Position numbers and translations under genes: made by a program. 32,018 bases of DNA from Burkholderiaceae bacterium. Lineage in GTDB: Bacteria > Pseudomonadota > Gammaproteobacteria > Burkholderiales > Burkholderiaceae_C. The stretch lies in the NCBI GenBank assembly GCA_024710165.1, contig JANJVG010000089.1:1-32018 (forward strand), written 5' to 3'. The notes under the pieces were generated by a model. That model ran no database searches. It saw only the letters and a program-made list of their open reading frames with translations, and had not been told where the DNA came from. Shown here piece by piece: positions 16,238 to 25,638 of the stretch. Position 1 is the stretch's first letter; each line of letters begins with the position of its first letter.

Positions 16238-17287
16238 TTAGGAGGGCGATGATAGCGAGCGTGCGCGCACCGCGACCAGCCGTGCATCAAGGGCGGCGAA
16301 GAAGGCGCTGTCGATCTGTACGTGCAGCGGTACCGCCAGCGCATCAGGGTGTTGGCGCCACAGCTTGGTGGCGTCTTTTTCAGTGCAGATAATGGTGTAG
16401 CGATTGTCAGACGGGCGTATCCAGCTATCAAAATCAAAGTGATCTGGCAAGCTTTGCGTGCCTGCCAAGGCAAGCCCGAGGGACCGGAGCATGGTGAAGA
16501 AGTCCTCGGGGCGTGCGATGCCTGCGACCGCCAGCAGGGTCAGCCCCCGCAGCTGTTCCAGCGGGAGGCGGGTGCCGTCGGCACGCACTGCTTCAGCGGC
16601 CAGTGTGCGCTGCAAGGCGAAGGCCAAGGCGCCGCTGTGGTGCACCGGGTGGCCGGCGTGCACGATCAGGTCCACGTCGCGGGGCCACGGTTCGCGCAGC
16701 GGGCCGGCGGGCAGCAGAAAGCCGTTGCCCGTACCCTGGTCATTGAACACGCAGATTTCAACGTCGCGCGCCAGCGCCAGGTGCTGCAGGCCGTCGTCGC
16801 AGACGATCACGTCGGTGGCAGGGTGTGCCGCGAGCAGCGCGCGGGCTGCATCGATGCGCCGGGCGGCCACGGCCACCGGCACCGCACAGGTGCGGGCGAT
16901 CAGTGCCGGTTCGTCACCGACCTCGCTGGCGTGGCTGTCGGCCTGCACCATGCAGACACCGCGCGTGCGGCGTCCGTAGCCACGCGAGACCACGCCAGGA
17001 TGCCAGCCCCGGGCCTGCAGGTGGCGTACCACCGCCATGACCACCGGGGTTTTGCCGGCGCCGCCCGACACCACGTTGCCGACAACAATGACGGGAACCC
17101 CCGGGTGTTCGCTGCGCAACAGGCCCGCGCGGTACAGGGCTCCGCGCAGCGCCACCAGCAGCCCCATGAGGCACGAAACCGGCCAAAGCAGCCAAGCCAG
17201 CAGGCCACGGTGTTGCCAGGCGTGTTGCAGTCTGGAGCCCGGTGCGGAGTTGGACGGGGAGGGCGGCTGCGGCTTGGTGGCAGCCAT
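16238..17287 (-). CDS. lpxK: tetraacyldisaccharide 4'-kinase LpxK
   Basis: 349 aa. An N-terminal membrane-associating helix ([24 protein letters not shown]) precedes [16 protein letters not shown], which contains the Walker [32 protein letters not shown] and LPAGPLREP are the other LpxK hallmarks. It phosphorylates the 4' position of the lipid A disaccharide at the inner membrane. ATG 17287 is 5 nt after the exbD stop. The C-terminal region is ordinary, with [10 protein letters not shown] present. Confidence 0.95.
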   Translation of the reverse strand: MAATKPQPPSPSNSAPGSRLQHAWQHRGLLAWLLWPVSCLMGLLVALRGALYRAGLLRSEHPGVPVIVVGNVVSGGAGKTPVVMAVVRHLQARGWHPGVVSRGYGRRTRGVCMVQADSHASEVGDEPALIARTCAVPVAVAARRIDAARALLAAHPATDVIVCDDGLQHLALARDVEICVFNDQGTGNGFLLPAGPLREPWPRDVDLIVHAGHPVHHSGALAFALQRTLAAEAVRADGTRLPLEQLRGLTLLAVAGIARPEDFFTMLRSLGLALAGTQSLPDHFDFDSWIRPSDNRYTIICTEKDATKLWRQHPDALAVPLHVQIDSAFFAALDARLVAVRARSLSSPS

Positions 17288-17292
17288 GCGGA

Positions 17293-17727
17293 TCAGGGTG
17301 CGCCAGCGCCCGCGCGGGCGGACGACTGGGTGGCAAAGGTGATTTGCGTCAACCCCACGCTGCGAGCGGCTTCCATTACGCTGACCACGGCCTGGTGTGG
17401 CGCGGTGGCGTCGGCGCTGATGATGACGATACTGCCGGGCCCGGCCTGAGCCGCGTTGCGCAGTGCAGTGGCGAGCACGGCAACGCTCTTGCCTTCAATC
17501 CCGGTCTTGTTCACGGCATAGCGCCCATCAGACGCCACAGCCACCACGACCTCCTTGGGGTAGTCGCGCTGCTGCTCGGCGTCGGCCACAGGCAGGGTGA
17601 GTTGCAGCTCGGTGAATTTGCTGTAAGTGGTGGTCAGCATCAGAAAGATGAGGATCACCAGCAACACATCGATGAACGGGATCAGGTTGATCTCGGGCTC
17701 TTCCCTGGGGCGGGGGCGGAAATTCAT
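17293..17727 (-). CDS. exbD: ExbD/TolR-family proton-channel subunit
   Basis: 144 aa with one transmembrane helix near the N-terminus ([21 protein letters not shown]). Asp20 in that helix is the proton-carrying residue of ExbD/TolR. A periplasmic domain follows. ATG 17727 gives the usual [17 protein letters not shown] start. With ExbB it turns the proton motive force into mechanical energy, for TonB or a related partner. The pair next to lpxK-kdsB recurs in proteobacteria, and no tonB is seen here. Confidence 0.9.
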   Translation of the reverse strand: MNFRPRPREEPEINLIPFIDVLLVILIFLMLTTTYSKFTELQLTLPVADAEQQRDYPKEVVVAVASDGRYAVNKTGIEGKSVAVLATALRNAAQAGPGSIVIISADATAPHQAVVSVMEAARSVGLTQITFATQSSARAGAGAP

Positions 17728-17758
17728 TGCAGTGGTCCCTGGCGCTTCGCTGGGAGGT

Positions 17759-18391
17759 TCATTTGGAGCGCAGCCGCAGCAAATGGCGCACAAATTGCTC
17801 CGACGAGAGTTCGAGCGTCAGAAGGTAGGCATCGACCCGCCCACGGAAGTAGCGCCAGAAGATCAGCGCCGGGATGGCGACGATCAGGCCGAAGGCCGTG
17901 TTGTACAGCGCTACCGAGATGCCATGCGCCAGTTGCGCCGGGTTGCCGCTGCCTACGCCCCCCGACCCGGCCTGGGAACCGAAGATTTCGATCATACCGA
18001 TGACGGTACCCAGCAGGCCCAGCAGGGGCGCAGCCGAGGCGATGGTGGCCAGCGCGCTCAGGTAGCGCTCCAGCCGGTGCGCCACTACGCGCCCTGCGCC
18101 TTCCATGGCGGCTCGCAGGTCTGATTCGCTGCAGCGCGGATGGCTGTTGAGAGTACGCAGGCCGGTGGCCAGCACCTCGCCCAGGGCGGAGTTCTGGGCC
18201 AGCTGGCTCACCACATCAGGCCCGGGCACCATCTGGGACGATACGGCGATGGCTTCGTCCAGCAGCTTCGGTGGGGCCACGCGCGCGGTTTTGAGGGAGA
18301 TGAAGCGCTCGAAAATCAGCGCCATGGCCAGGACCGAGCAGGCAATCAGAGGCCAGATCGGCCAGCCTGCGGCTTGTATGATGGACAGCAA
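17759..18391 (-). CDS. exbB: MotA/TolQ/ExbB proton-channel family protein
   Basis: 210 aa. A first membrane helix (WPIWPLIACSVLAMALIFERF) and two more in the second half (IASAAPLLGLLGTVIGMIEIF and a later ALYNTAFGLIVAIPALIFW) make the three-helix ExbB/TolQ topology. GLLGTVIGMI is the family signature. The start is TTG at 18391, with GAGAGAG upstream; no ATG or GTG would give the normal MxSIIQAAGWPIWP beginning. It is the first gene of the envelope operon that runs to adk. Confidence 0.9.
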   Translation of the reverse strand: MLSIIQAAGWPIWPLIACSVLAMALIFERFISLKTARVAPPKLLDEAIAVSSQMVPGPDVVSQLAQNSALGEVLATGLRTLNSHPRCSESDLRAAMEGAGRVVAHRLERYLSALATIASAAPLLGLLGTVIGMIEIFGSQAGSGGVGSGNPAQLAHGISVALYNTAFGLIVAIPALIFWRYFRGRVDAYLLTLELSSEQFVRHLLRLRSK

Positions 18392-18505
18392 TTCTCTCTC
18401 CGCACAGGTATGGGCAAAAAAGCATTATGGCCCAGCTTTGAGCACCAACGGGCCGTTTACCGGCGCCTTGACCTGTGTCGCGTGCCACGATAGGCCCACC
18501 CACAT

Positions 18506-18620
18506 TTTCTGTGGATAACTTTGTGGAAAACCGTGGGTGAAGTGTCTGCAAAGCGGCGCCAATCCGTCACAAGAACAGATTGCTGAATATTTACTCAGCA
18601 ATATATTTATATAAATCAAC
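18506..18620 (+). repeat. DnaA-box-containing intergenic element, copy 1
   Basis: It contains TTTCTGTGGATAACTTTGT, which is identical in copy 2 (26593-26709), followed in both by GAAAAC, a CACAAGAAC block and ATATAAATCAAC at the same overall span. TGTGGATAA (18510-18518) is the complement of the perfect DnaA box TTATCCACA, and TGTGGAAAA (18522-18530) matches TTTTCCACA. An 8-bp inverted repeat ATTGCTGA/TCAGCAAT lies at 18579-18602. Together with flanking AT-rich DNA it fills the 350-bp gap between exbB and xseA. Confidence 0.65.
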
Positions 18621-18741
18621 AGGTTACACGAATGCACGGGCGTTATTCGGGCGTTTTGAAAACAAATTCTTACATCAATGGCGAAGGCACCCTCTGTGGA
18701 GTACTGCGCTGCAGCAAGGCCTGCAAAGCCGCAGCCCGCCG

Positions 18742-20043
18742 ATGATGGACGCCTTCAGCCCAGGAACGGCGCCGCGGATCTGGGATGTTGGCGCGCTGTG
18801 CCGCGCCGTGGCAGATGCCCTGCAGGCGCGCTTCAATCCGGTCGCGGTGCGCGGCGAGATCACGGGCTTCTCGCGCGCATCCAGCGGGCACTGTTACTTC
18901 TCGATCAAGGATGCACAAGGGCAGATCCGCTGCGCCATGTTCCGGCGGGCGGCCAGCCTGCTCGACTTCGTGCCGCGCGACGGCGAGCTGGTCGAGCTGC
19001 GCGGGCGCCTGGGCGTGTACGAGGCGCGGGGCGACCTGCAGCTCATCGTCGAGCGCCTGCAGCGCGCAGGCCAGGGCGCGCTGTTCGAGCAGTTCCTGCG
19101 GCTCAAGGCCCGCCTGGAGGCCGAAGGGCTGTTCGATGTCGTCCGCAAGCGCGCGCTGCCGCTGATGCCGCGCGGCATCGGCCTGGTGACCTCGCCGGGC
19201 GCTGCCGCGCTGCATGACGTGGTGACGGCCCTGCGCCGGCGCGTACCGCACCTGCCCGTGGTGCTGGTGCCCGCACTGGTACAGGGCGCGGGCGCCGCCC
19301 CCTCGATGTGCGCCGCACTGTCCACGCTCTACCGCATGGCGGGGGAGGAGGGCGGCCCGCCCGTGGATGTGATCCTGCTGGTGCGCGGCGGTGGCGCCAT
19401 CGAAGACCTTTGGGCGTTCAATGACGAGCAACTGGCCCGCACCATCGTGCAGAGTCCGGTGCCGATCATCAGCGGCGTGGGCCACGAGACCGACTTCACC
19501 ATCGCCGACTTCTGCGCCGACCTGCGGGCCCCCACGCCCACGGCTGCGGCCGAGCTGGTGGCTCAGCCGCGTTCGGTGTGGCTCGGGGCACTCGACCTGC
19601 TGACAGACCGGCTGCAGGACGGTGTGCAACGCCATCTGGACCAACGGGGGCAGCGTCTGGATCAACTGGCAGCGCGCCTGGGCCGTCCCTCGGGTCTGGC
19701 CGTGCGTGAGCAGCAACGCCTGGCCCAGCTGGCCGAGCGCATGCGCCATGCAACGCTATTGAAACTGCAGCAGCTAACGCATAACCAGAAAGCGCTGGAG
19801 GCTGATTTTCCTCATAAATTGCAGCGCTCCCTGGTGGACCGCCACCAGCGTCTGGAGCGTGCGGCCTTGCGCCTGCAGCTGCTGGACCCGCGGCTGGTGC
19901 TGCAGCGCGGCTACGCCCTGCTGAGCGACGCCGAGGGCCGCACCATCACCAGCGTGCACCAGGCCCCGCCGGGCACGGCCTTGCAGGCCACGCTGGCCGA
20001 TGGGGCTCTGGACCTGACGGTGCGTTCTGCGCCGGCCGGGTAG
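18742..20043 (+). CDS. xseA: exodeoxyribonuclease VII large subunit
   Basis: 433 aa. An N-terminal OB-fold (residues about 10-110, with [21 protein letters not shown] and [19 protein letters not shown]) precedes the catalytic domain carrying [31 protein letters not shown] and [28 protein letters not shown] long coiled-coil region leads to [14 protein letters not shown], the small C-terminal motif. With XseB it degrades single-stranded DNA in both directions. The start is ATG 18742 (or 18745); the longer upstream frame is not supported by homology. The coiled coil contains a stretch matching the dispersed repeat (19755-19812). Confidence 0.94.
   Translation: MMDAFSPGTAPRIWDVGALCRAVADALQARFNPVAVRGEITGFSRASSGHCYFSIKDAQGQIRCAMFRRAASLLDFVPRDGELVELRGRLGVYEARGDLQLIVERLQRAGQGALFEQFLRLKARLEAEGLFDVVRKRALPLMPRGIGLVTSPGAAALHDVVTALRRRVPHLPVVLVPALVQGAGAAPSMCAALSTLYRMAGEEGGPPVDVILLVRGGGAIEDLWAFNDEQLARTIVQSPVPIISGVGHETDFTIADFCADLRAPTPTAAAELVAQPRSVWLGALDLLTDRLQDGVQRHLDQRGQRLDQLAARLGRPSGLAVREQQRLAQLAERMRHATLLKLQQLTHNQKALEADFPHKLQRSLVDRHQRLERAALRLQLLDPRLVLQRGYALLSDAEGRTITSVHQAPPGTALQATLADGALDLTVRSAPAG
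19755..19812 (+). repeat. dispersed-repeat sequence inside xseA, in frame
   Basis: Aligned without gaps to copy C (30456-30515), about 36 of 58 positions agree by eye, including the ends GCTATT and CTGATTTT and the core around AGCGCT-GAG. It encodes part of the coiled coil ([18 protein letters not shown]) with no frame disruption. Confidence 0.55.
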
Positions 20044-20085
20044 CAGCGCCATACGCCCTCGCCTGCAAAGGTTGGGGGTTCTTCC

Positions 20086-20091
20086 TACAAT
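20086..20091 (+). promoter_or_regulatory. sodB: possible -10 element of sodB
   Basis: TACAAT at 20086-20091 is one base from the sigma-70 -10 consensus and lies 71 nt ahead of the sodB ATG, just past the xseA stop. No good -35 hexamer is seen at 16-18 bp spacing, so this is weak. Confidence 0.3.
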
Positions 20092-20161
20092 GGTCGGCTG
20101 TACCCGTCGCACGCGCACTGCGTGCGGCGCCCGCACACAAACCCCACAGAAGGAATACCCC

Positions 20162-20743
20162 ATGGAACACACCCTGCCCGCGCTGCCCTACGCCATTGAT
20201 GCCCTGGCCCCGCACTACAGCAAGGAAACGCTCGAATTCCACCATGGCAAGCACCACAACGCCTATGTGGTGAACCTCAACAACCTGCAGAAGGGCACCG
20301 AATTCGAATCGATGACCCTCGAAGAGATCATCAAGAAGTCCAGCGGCGGCATCTACAACAACGCCGCCCAGATCTGGAACCACACCTTCTTCTGGAACTG
20401 CATGGCCCCCAATGGCGGTGCCGAGCCCACCGGCGCGCTGGCCGCCGCCATCAACGCCAAGTGGGGCAGCTACGCCGCCTTCAAGGAAGCGTTTGTGAAA
20501 AGCGCCGTCGGCAACTTCGGTTCGGGCTGGACCTGGCTGGTGAAAAAGCCCGATGGCAGCGTGGACATCGTCAACACCGGCGCCGCGGGCACGCCCCTGA
20601 CCACCGCCGACAAGGCCTTGCTGACCGTGGACGTGTGGGAACACGCCTATTACATCGACTACCGCAACCTGCGCCAGAAGTTCGTCGAGACCTTCCTGGG
20701 AAATCTTGTCAACTGGAAGTTCGCCGAAGCCAAATTCGCTTGA
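20162..20743 (+). CDS. sodB: iron superoxide dismutase
   Basis: 193 aa. [36 protein letters not shown] holds His27 and the second-shell histidines. [13 protein letters not shown] provides the next metal His, and its Gln, in the position typical of Fe-type enzymes, hydrogen-bonds the solvent ligand. [13 protein letters not shown] gives the Asp and His ligands. It dismutates superoxide in the cytoplasm. AAGGA stands 9 nt ahead of ATG 20162. It has its own strong terminator. Confidence 0.97.
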   Translation: MEHTLPALPYAIDALAPHYSKETLEFHHGKHHNAYVVNLNNLQKGTEFESMTLEEIIKKSSGGIYNNAAQIWNHTFFWNCMAPNGGAEPTGALAAAINAKWGSYAAFKEAFVKSAVGNFGSGWTWLVKKPDGSVDIVNTGAAGTPLTTADKALLTVDVWEHAYYIDYRNLRQKFVETFLGNLVNWKFAEAKFA

Positions 20744-20760
20744 TTTCACCGCAAAAATAA

Positions 20761-20784
20761 AAAACGGCCCTCGGGCCGTTTTTT
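20761..20784 (+). terminator. sodB: intrinsic terminator of sodB
   Basis: AAAACGGCCC/GGGCCGTTTT (20761-20770 and 20773-20782) is a perfect stem with flanking A and T runs, 18 nt after the sodB stop. Confidence 0.95.
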
Positions 20785-20789
20785 ATTAT

Positions 20790-20843
20790 TTTTTGAGCTC
20801 TAGCCCTTATCTGTCAAGCGTCAATAGCTATTATTACTATAGC
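20790..20843 (-). repeat. Comamonadaceae-type dispersed repeat, copy B
   Basis: On the minus strand it reads AATAATAGCTAT, then 17 nt, then GGGCTAGAG, as in copies A and C. It lies immediately beyond the sodB terminator, between sodB and the convergent DUF192 gene. Confidence 0.78.
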
Positions 20844-20956
20844 GCTAGGAGCGATGTCGGACATGGAGCGCCGAGAGCGAAAATCGGCCACAGCGAGGAC
20901 CGTTTTTGCCGGATTTGCAGCCGGCGATTTCCAAGCCCGACAGGCTCCTGAAGGGC

Positions 20957-21460
20957 TCAAGGCCGGCGAAAGAGCGCGCCCTGCAGCTTTGCGCCCGCCT
21001 TGATGGAGCGTTTGGCAAACCATCCCTGATTCATCTCGAGCACGTAACGCACGGGCTGGGCTGAGCAGTGGGAGTCGAGCGTCTGGGGCTTCATGTCGGC
21101 CAGATTGACGATGGTGCCATCGTCTGCCACAAAGGCCGCAGTGAGCGGCAGCAACGTGTTCTTCATCCAGAAGCACTGGGTGGCAGGCTGCTCAAAGACG
21201 AACAGCATGCCCTCGTGCGCTGGCATTTCCTTGCGGTGCATCAGGCCGATCTGGCGTTCCTGGGGCGATTGCGCCACCTGCGCATCGATACGGTGCATGC
21301 CGGCGTTGAGCTCAACGCGCTGCAGCCCCAGTTGCGGCCCATTCTGTGCGCTGGCGCTGCCGGTCCAGAGTGCCAGCATCACAGCGGCAGCCACAGTCAA
21401 GGTGGTGGTGATGGCGGCAGGTGCACGGCACAGGCGGGGGACGGCGGTGTTCAGTGTCAT
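20957..21460 (-). CDS. exported DUF192 protein
   Basis: 167 aa. A signal peptide (TTTLTVAAAVMLALWTGSASA) is followed by the DUF192 domain: VAQSPQERQIGLMHRKEMPAHEGMLFVF, QCFWMKNTLLPLTAAFVADDG, then VLEMNQGWFAKRSIKAGAKL. These runs are the family's signature (GLM-R, FWMKNT, E-GW). The family is small, secreted or periplasmic, beta-rich, and of unknown biochemical function. The start at 21460 follows a C-rich leader without a clear Shine-Dalgarno. It is divergent from the first icd across a 367-bp gap. Confidence 0.88.
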   Translation of the reverse strand: MTLNTAVPRLCRAPAAITTTLTVAAAVMLALWTGSASAQNGPQLGLQRVELNAGMHRIDAQVAQSPQERQIGLMHRKEMPAHEGMLFVFEQPATQCFWMKNTLLPLTAAFVADDGTIVNLADMKPQTLDSHCSAQPVRYVLEMNQGWFAKRSIKAGAKLQGALFRRP

Positions 21461-21726
21461 GGGGGTATTTTCAGCGATGGCGGTCAACCGCCGGCCCCTT
21501 GCAGCACGCAGAGGCCAAGGGATTCTGAGGTATCCGGAAATCCGGTCGGCGGGCAGTGGTTCTGGCCCCATCCCGGGGGGCGGGTTGTGGATGGAAGCAG
21601 CGGTTTGTGCGGGCCCATGGGACCCGATGGAGACCGCCGCGGGCCTGGGTAGAAGCTTGAGAGATCAAAAAATGTCAAATTATCCCCACATATTTCGCAT
21701 AGCGATATTTCATTGCAAAAAAACCG

Positions 21727-21816
21727 ATGAGTGCGGACGCAAGAAAGCACAATGGCGGGGTTCGATCACTGCTGCCGGCGGGGCCACCCTCCGGCGGTTT
21801 TTTCACCCCACCCTAG
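21727..21816 (+). CDS. candidate 29-codon leader ORF ahead of icd
   Basis: ATG 21727 opens a frame that runs through the hairpin at 21772-21803 and stops at TAG 21814-21816, 11 nt before the icd start. The peptide begins MSADARKHNGGVRSLLP. There is no Shine-Dalgarno and no run of one amino acid, so translation is uncertain. The rest of the 367-bp gap upstream is AT-rich between about 21657 and 21726, where the icd promoter probably lies, but I cannot fix -35 and -10 hexamers. Confidence 0.3.
   Translation: MSADARKHNGGVRSLLPAGPPSGGFFTPP
21772..21803 (+). terminator. terminator-like hairpin in the icd leader
   Basis: Pairing 21772-21782 with 21787-21797 gives ten pairs (one of them G-T) and one mismatch around a GCCA loop, followed by six T residues (21798-21803). 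It lies just 24 nt upstream of the icd ATG and downstream of any plausible promoter, so it would act as an attenuator or pause, or as an mRNA 5' structure. Confidence 0.6.
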
Positions 21817-21827
21817 TGAAGTAAGCG

Positions 21828-24065
21828 ATGAGTACCCAGCAACCCACCATCATCTACACCCTGACCGACGAAGCGCCTCGTCTGGCCACAGCGTCGTTCC
21901 TGCCCATCGTTCGCGCCTTTGCCGCCCCTGCAGGCATCAACGTGGCCGAGAGCGATATCTCGGTTGCGGCCCGGGTGCTGGGCGAGTTTCCTGAATACCT
22001 GGCAGACGATCAGAAGGTGTCCAACAACCTGGCTGAACTCGGTCGCCTGACGCTGCTGCCCGACACCAACATCATCAAGCTGCCCAACATCAGCGCCTCG
22101 GTGGGCCAGCTTATCGCTTGCATCAAAGAGCTGCAAAGCAAGGGCTACGCCATCCCTGATTACCCCGAAGACCCCAAGACCGACGAAGAAAAAGCTATCC
22201 GTGCCCGCTACGCCAAGTGCATTGGCAGCGCCGTGAACCCCGTGCTGCGCGAAGGCAACTCCGACCGCCGCGCACCCAAGGCTGTCAAGGAATACGCCCG
22301 CAAGAACCCGCACAGCATGGCCGAGTGGAGCCAGGCCTCGCGCTCGCACGTCTCGCACATGCACGCTGGCGACTTCTACCACGGCGAAAAGTCCATGACG
22401 CTGGACCGCGCCCGCGACGTGAAGATGGAGCTGATCACCAAGAGCGGCAAGACCATCATCCTCAAGCCCAAGGTGTCGCTGCTGGATCGCGAAATCATCG
22501 ACAGCATGTTCATGAGCAAGAAGGCGCTGGTCGCGTTCTATGAAAAAGAAATCGAAGATGCGCACAAGACGGGCGTCATGTTCTCGCTGCACGTCAAGGC
22601 CACGATGATGAAGGTCTCGCACCCCATCGTGTTCGGCCACTGCGTGAAGATTTTCTACAAGGACGCGTTTGCCAAGCACGGCAAGCTGTTTGACGAGCTG
22701 GGCGTGAACGTGAACAACGGCATGGCCAACCTGTACGAAAAAGTGGCCACTTTGCCCACCGCACAGCGCGAAGAAGTGCTGCACGACCTGCACGCCTGCC
22801 ACGCCACCCGCCCCGAGCTGGCCATGGTGGACTCGGCCAAGGGCATCACCAACTTCCACTCGCCCAACGACATCATCGTGGATGCCTCCATGCCCGCGAT
22901 GATCCGCAATGGCGGCAAGATGTGGGGGGCAGACGGTCGCCTGAAGGACGTCAAGGCCGTGATGCCTGAATCGACCTTTGCCCGCATCTACCAGGAGATG
23001 ATCAACTTCTGCAAGTGGCACGGCGCGTTCGATCCGCGCACCATGGGCACAGTGCCCAACGTGGGCCTGATGGCCCAGCAGGCCGAAGAGTACGGAAGCC
23101 ACGACAAGACCTTTGAAATCCCCGAAGACGGCGTGGCCAACATCACCGACCTGGCCACGGGCGAAGTGCTGCTCAGCCAGGACGTGGAAGCGGGCGACAT
23201 CTGGCGCATGTGCCAGGTCAAAGACGCTGCCATCCGCGACTGGGTGAAGCTGGCCGTGACGCGTGCTCGCAACTCCGGTATGCCGGTGGTGTTCTGGCTG
23301 GACCAATACCGTCCGCACGAGGCCCAGCTCATCACCAAGGTCAAGATGTACCTGCACGAGCACAACACCTCCGGCCTCGATATCCAGATCATGAGCCAGG
23401 TGCGTGCCATGCGCTACACGCTGGAGCGCGTGGTTCGCGGCCTGGACACCATCAGCGCTACCGGAAACATCCTGCGCGACTACCTGACCGACCTGTTCCC
23501 CATCATGGAGCTGGGCACCTCGGCCAAGATGCTCTCCATCGTGCCGCTGATGGCCGGTGGCGGCATGTACGAGACCGGCGCGGGCGGCTCGGCTCCCAAG
23601 CACGTGCAGCAACTGGTGGAAGAAAACCACCTGCGCTGGGATTCACTGGGCGAGTTTTTGGCGCTGGCCGTGTCGCTGGAAGACCTGGGCATCAAGAAGA
23701 GCAACGCCAAAGCCAAGGTGCTGGCCAAGACGCTGGACGCTGCCACCGGCAAGCTGCTGGACAACAACAAAAATCCCTCACCCAAAACCGGTCAGCTCGA
23801 CAACCGTGGCAGCCAGTTCTATCTGGCCCTGTACTGGGCGCAAGCGCTGGCAGCACAAACCGACGATGCCGAGCTGGCCCAGCAGTTTGCCCCGCTGGCG
23901 CAGCAACTGCTCGACAACGAGCAGAAAATTGTCGATGAGCTCACCGCGATTCAAGGCAAACCCGTGGACATCGGCGGCTATTTCCTTCCCGATCTGGGTA
24001 AGCTCGATGCCGTCATGCGGCCCAGCCCGACCCTGAACGCAGTGCTTGCCAGCGCTGCGGTCTGA
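21828..24065 (+). CDS. icd: monomeric NADP-dependent isocitrate dehydrogenase (IDH-II type)
   Basis: 745 aa, the size of the monomeric enzyme family. It starts with [21 protein letters not shown], and has [21 protein letters not shown] in the substrate loop, [27 protein letters not shown], and [25 protein letters not shown]. It oxidatively decarboxylates isocitrate to 2-oxoglutarate with NADP+ in the TCA cycle. The fold has no close sequence relation to the dimeric enzyme encoded next. Clean, biased codons suggest high expression. The leader carries a terminator-like hairpin, and a very strong terminator follows. Confidence 0.96.
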   Translation: MSTQQPTIIYTLTDEAPRLATASFLPIVRAFAAPAGINVAESDISVAARVLGEFPEYLADDQKVSNNLAELGRLTLLPDTNIIKLPNISASVGQLIACIKELQSKGYAIPDYPEDPKTDEEKAIRARYAKCIGSAVNPVLREGNSDRRAPKAVKEYARKNPHSMAEWSQASRSHVSHMHAGDFYHGEKSMTLDRARDVKMELITKSGKTIILKPKVSLLDREIIDSMFMSKKALVAFYEKEIEDAHKTGVMFSLHVKATMMKVSHPIVFGHCVKIFYKDAFAKHGKLFDELGVNVNNGMANLYEKVATLPTAQREEVLHDLHACHATRPELAMVDSAKGITNFHSPNDIIVDASMPAMIRNGGKMWGADGRLKDVKAVMPESTFARIYQEMINFCKWHGAFDPRTMGTVPNVGLMAQQAEEYGSHDKTFEIPEDGVANITDLATGEVLLSQDVEAGDIWRMCQVKDAAIRDWVKLAVTRARNSGMPVVFWLDQYRPHEAQLITKVKMYLHEHNTSGLDIQIMSQVRAMRYTLERVVRGLDTISATGNILRDYLTDLFPIMELGTSAKMLSIVPLMAGGGMYETGAGGSAPKHVQQLVEENHLRWDSLGEFLALAVSLEDLGIKKSNAKAKVLAKTLDAATGKLLDNNKNPSPKTGQLDNRGSQFYLALYWAQALAAQTDDAELAQQFAPLAQQLLDNEQKIVDELTAIQGKPVDIGGYFLPDLGKLDAVMRPSPTLNAVLASAAV

Positions 24066-24085
24066 CCACCCCACTGACGCACTGA

Positions 24086-24127
24086 AACACCGCGCTGCAG
24101 GCCTGGGCCTGCAGCGCGGTGTTTTTT
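24086..24127 (+). terminator. 18-bp perfect-stem terminator between the two icd genes
   Basis: The arms 24086-24103 and 24106-24123 are fully complementary (AACACCGCGC... against ...GCGCGGTGTT), with only TG between them, and six T residues follow (24122-24127). It separates transcription of the two dehydrogenases. Confidence 0.95.
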
Positions 24128-24290
24128 GCGCGGATGCGGACGGGGTGCTCTGCTGCCTGCACCTCTCAACCCTCTGGATCGCGTCGCCGTGCACGGTGCA
24201 GACCGCCCGAAGCAGCGGTTCGCCGCTTGGTGGTGCGGCTAAAATTCCTGGGCTTCAGTCACTTCCAACACCCTACCGGAGACTCCCGCC

Positions 24291-25550
24291 ATGACCAGCT
24301 ACCAGCACATCAAAGTGCCTGCCGAAGGCCAGAAAATCACCGTCAACGCCGACATGTCGCTCAACGTGCCGGACCAGCCCATCATCCCGTTCATCGAGGG
24401 TGACGGCACGGGCGCCGACATCACCCCTGTGATGCTCAAGGTGGTTGATGCGGCCGTGGCAAAGTCCTATGGCGGCAAGCGCAAGATTCACTGGATGGAA
24501 GTCTATGCCGGAGAAAAATCCACCACGGTCTACGGCCCGGATGTCTGGCTTCCAGAAGAAACGCTGCACGCCGTGCGCGATTACGTGGTCTCCATCAAGG
24601 GCCCGCTGACCACCCCCGTGGGCGGCGGCATCCGCTCGCTGAACGTGGCCCTGCGCCAGGAACTGGATCTGTACGTCTGCCTGCGCCCCATCCAGTACTT
24701 CGACGGTGTGCCCTCGCCCGTGAAGGAGCCCCACAAGACCGACATGGTCATCTTCCGCGAAAACTCGGAAGACATTTACGCTGGTATCGAGTTCGAAGCC
24801 GAGTCCGACAAGGCCAAGAAGCTCATCAAAATCCTGCAGGACGAATTCGGCGTCAAAAAAATCCGCTTCCCCGCCACCTCGGGCATCGGCATCAAGCCGG
24901 TGTCACGTGAAGGCACCGAGCGCCTGGTGCGCAAGGCCATCCAGTACGCCATCGACAATAACAAGCCCAGCGTGACCATCGTGCACAAGGGCAACATCAT
25001 GAAGTTCACCGAAGGGGGGTTTCGTGACTGGGCCTATGCCCTGGCCCAGAAGGAATTTGGTGCCGAGCTGATCGACGGCGGGCCCTGGTGCAGGTTCAAG
25101 AACCCCAAGACGGGCAAGGACATCGTCATCAAGGACAGCATCGCCGACGCCTTCCTACAACAAATTCTGCTGCGCCCCGCTGAATACTCGGTGATTGCCA
25201 CGCTCAATCTCAATGGCGACTACGTATCCGACGCCCTGGCAGCCCAGGTCGGCGGCATCGGCATCGCCCCCGGTGCCAACCTGAGCGACACCGTGGCCAT
25301 GTTCGAAGCCACCCACGGCACGGCCCCCAAGTACGCGGGCAAGGACTACGTGAACCCCGGTTCCGAAATCCTCTCCGCCGAGATGATGCTGCGCCACATG
25401 GGCTGGACCGAGGCGGCCGACCTCATCATCAGCGCGATGAAGAAGTCCATTGCCAGCAAGAAGGTGACCTACGACTTCGCCCGCCTGATGGACGGCGCCA
25501 CCCAGGTGAGCTGTTCTGGCTTTGGCCAGGTCATGATCGACTGCATGTGA
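24291..25550 (+). CDS. icd: dimeric NADP-dependent isocitrate dehydrogenase (E. coli type)
   Basis: 419 aa. [15 protein letters not shown] near the start, [23 protein letters not shown] with Ser116 (equivalent to E. coli Ser113, the AceK phosphorylation site), [22 protein letters not shown], and HGTAPKYAG plus [11 protein letters not shown]. The Lys-Tyr of APKYAG and the Tyr/Arg of TYDFARL are the NADP-specificity residues of the E. coli enzyme. It performs the same reaction as the upstream gene. GGAGA precedes ATG 24291. A TAAAAT at 24240-24245 might be a -10 element. AceK control is possible but aceK is not in the window. Confidence 0.96.
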   Translation: MTSYQHIKVPAEGQKITVNADMSLNVPDQPIIPFIEGDGTGADITPVMLKVVDAAVAKSYGGKRKIHWMEVYAGEKSTTVYGPDVWLPEETLHAVRDYVVSIKGPLTTPVGGGIRSLNVALRQELDLYVCLRPIQYFDGVPSPVKEPHKTDMVIFRENSEDIYAGIEFEAESDKAKKLIKILQDEFGVKKIRFPATSGIGIKPVSREGTERLVRKAIQYAIDNNKPSVTIVHKGNIMKFTEGGFRDWAYALAQKEFGAELIDGGPWCRFKNPKTGKDIVIKDSIADAFLQQILLRPAEYSVIATLNLNGDYVSDALAAQVGGIGIAPGANLSDTVAMFEATHGTAPKYAGKDYVNPGSEILSAEMMLRHMGWTEAADLIISAMKKSIASKKVTYDFARLMDGATQVSCSGFGQVMIDCM

Positions 25551-25557
25551 GCTTGAC

Positions 25558-25609
25558 CGCTGGCGCCCGCCAGCGTCTAAAACGCCCCAGTGCCTGCAAA
25601 CACTGGGGC
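25558..25609. terminator. two hairpins between icd and a convergent gene
   Basis: CGCTGGCG/CGCCAGCG (25558-25565 and 25568-25575) and GCCCCAGTG/CACTGGGGC (25584-25592 and 25601-25609) follow the icd stop. There is no T run, but they lie between convergent genes and probably stop both transcripts. Confidence 0.6.
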
Positions 25610-25638
25610 TCTGGTTTGGTGCCTCCAGCTTCAGGCCT

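Noticed and set aside
16420-16445. GATTTTGATAGCTGG in lpxK as another dispersed-repeat copy
   Set aside because: The encoded DHFDFDSW is a normal LpxK segment, and the match does not continue into the second block.
18580-18741. 54-codon N-terminal extension of xseA
   Set aside because: It runs through the AT-rich intergenic element and its product has no similarity to the XseA N-terminus, which begins near 18742.
21813-23630. 605-codon open frame on the minus strand
   Set aside because: It is antisense to the monomeric icd; the composition (many His, Val, Gln) is that of a mirrored highly biased gene.
21828-25550. Tandem icd genes as a recent duplication
   Set aside because: The two proteins differ in length (745 and 419 aa) and share no alignable motifs, so they belong to separate families.
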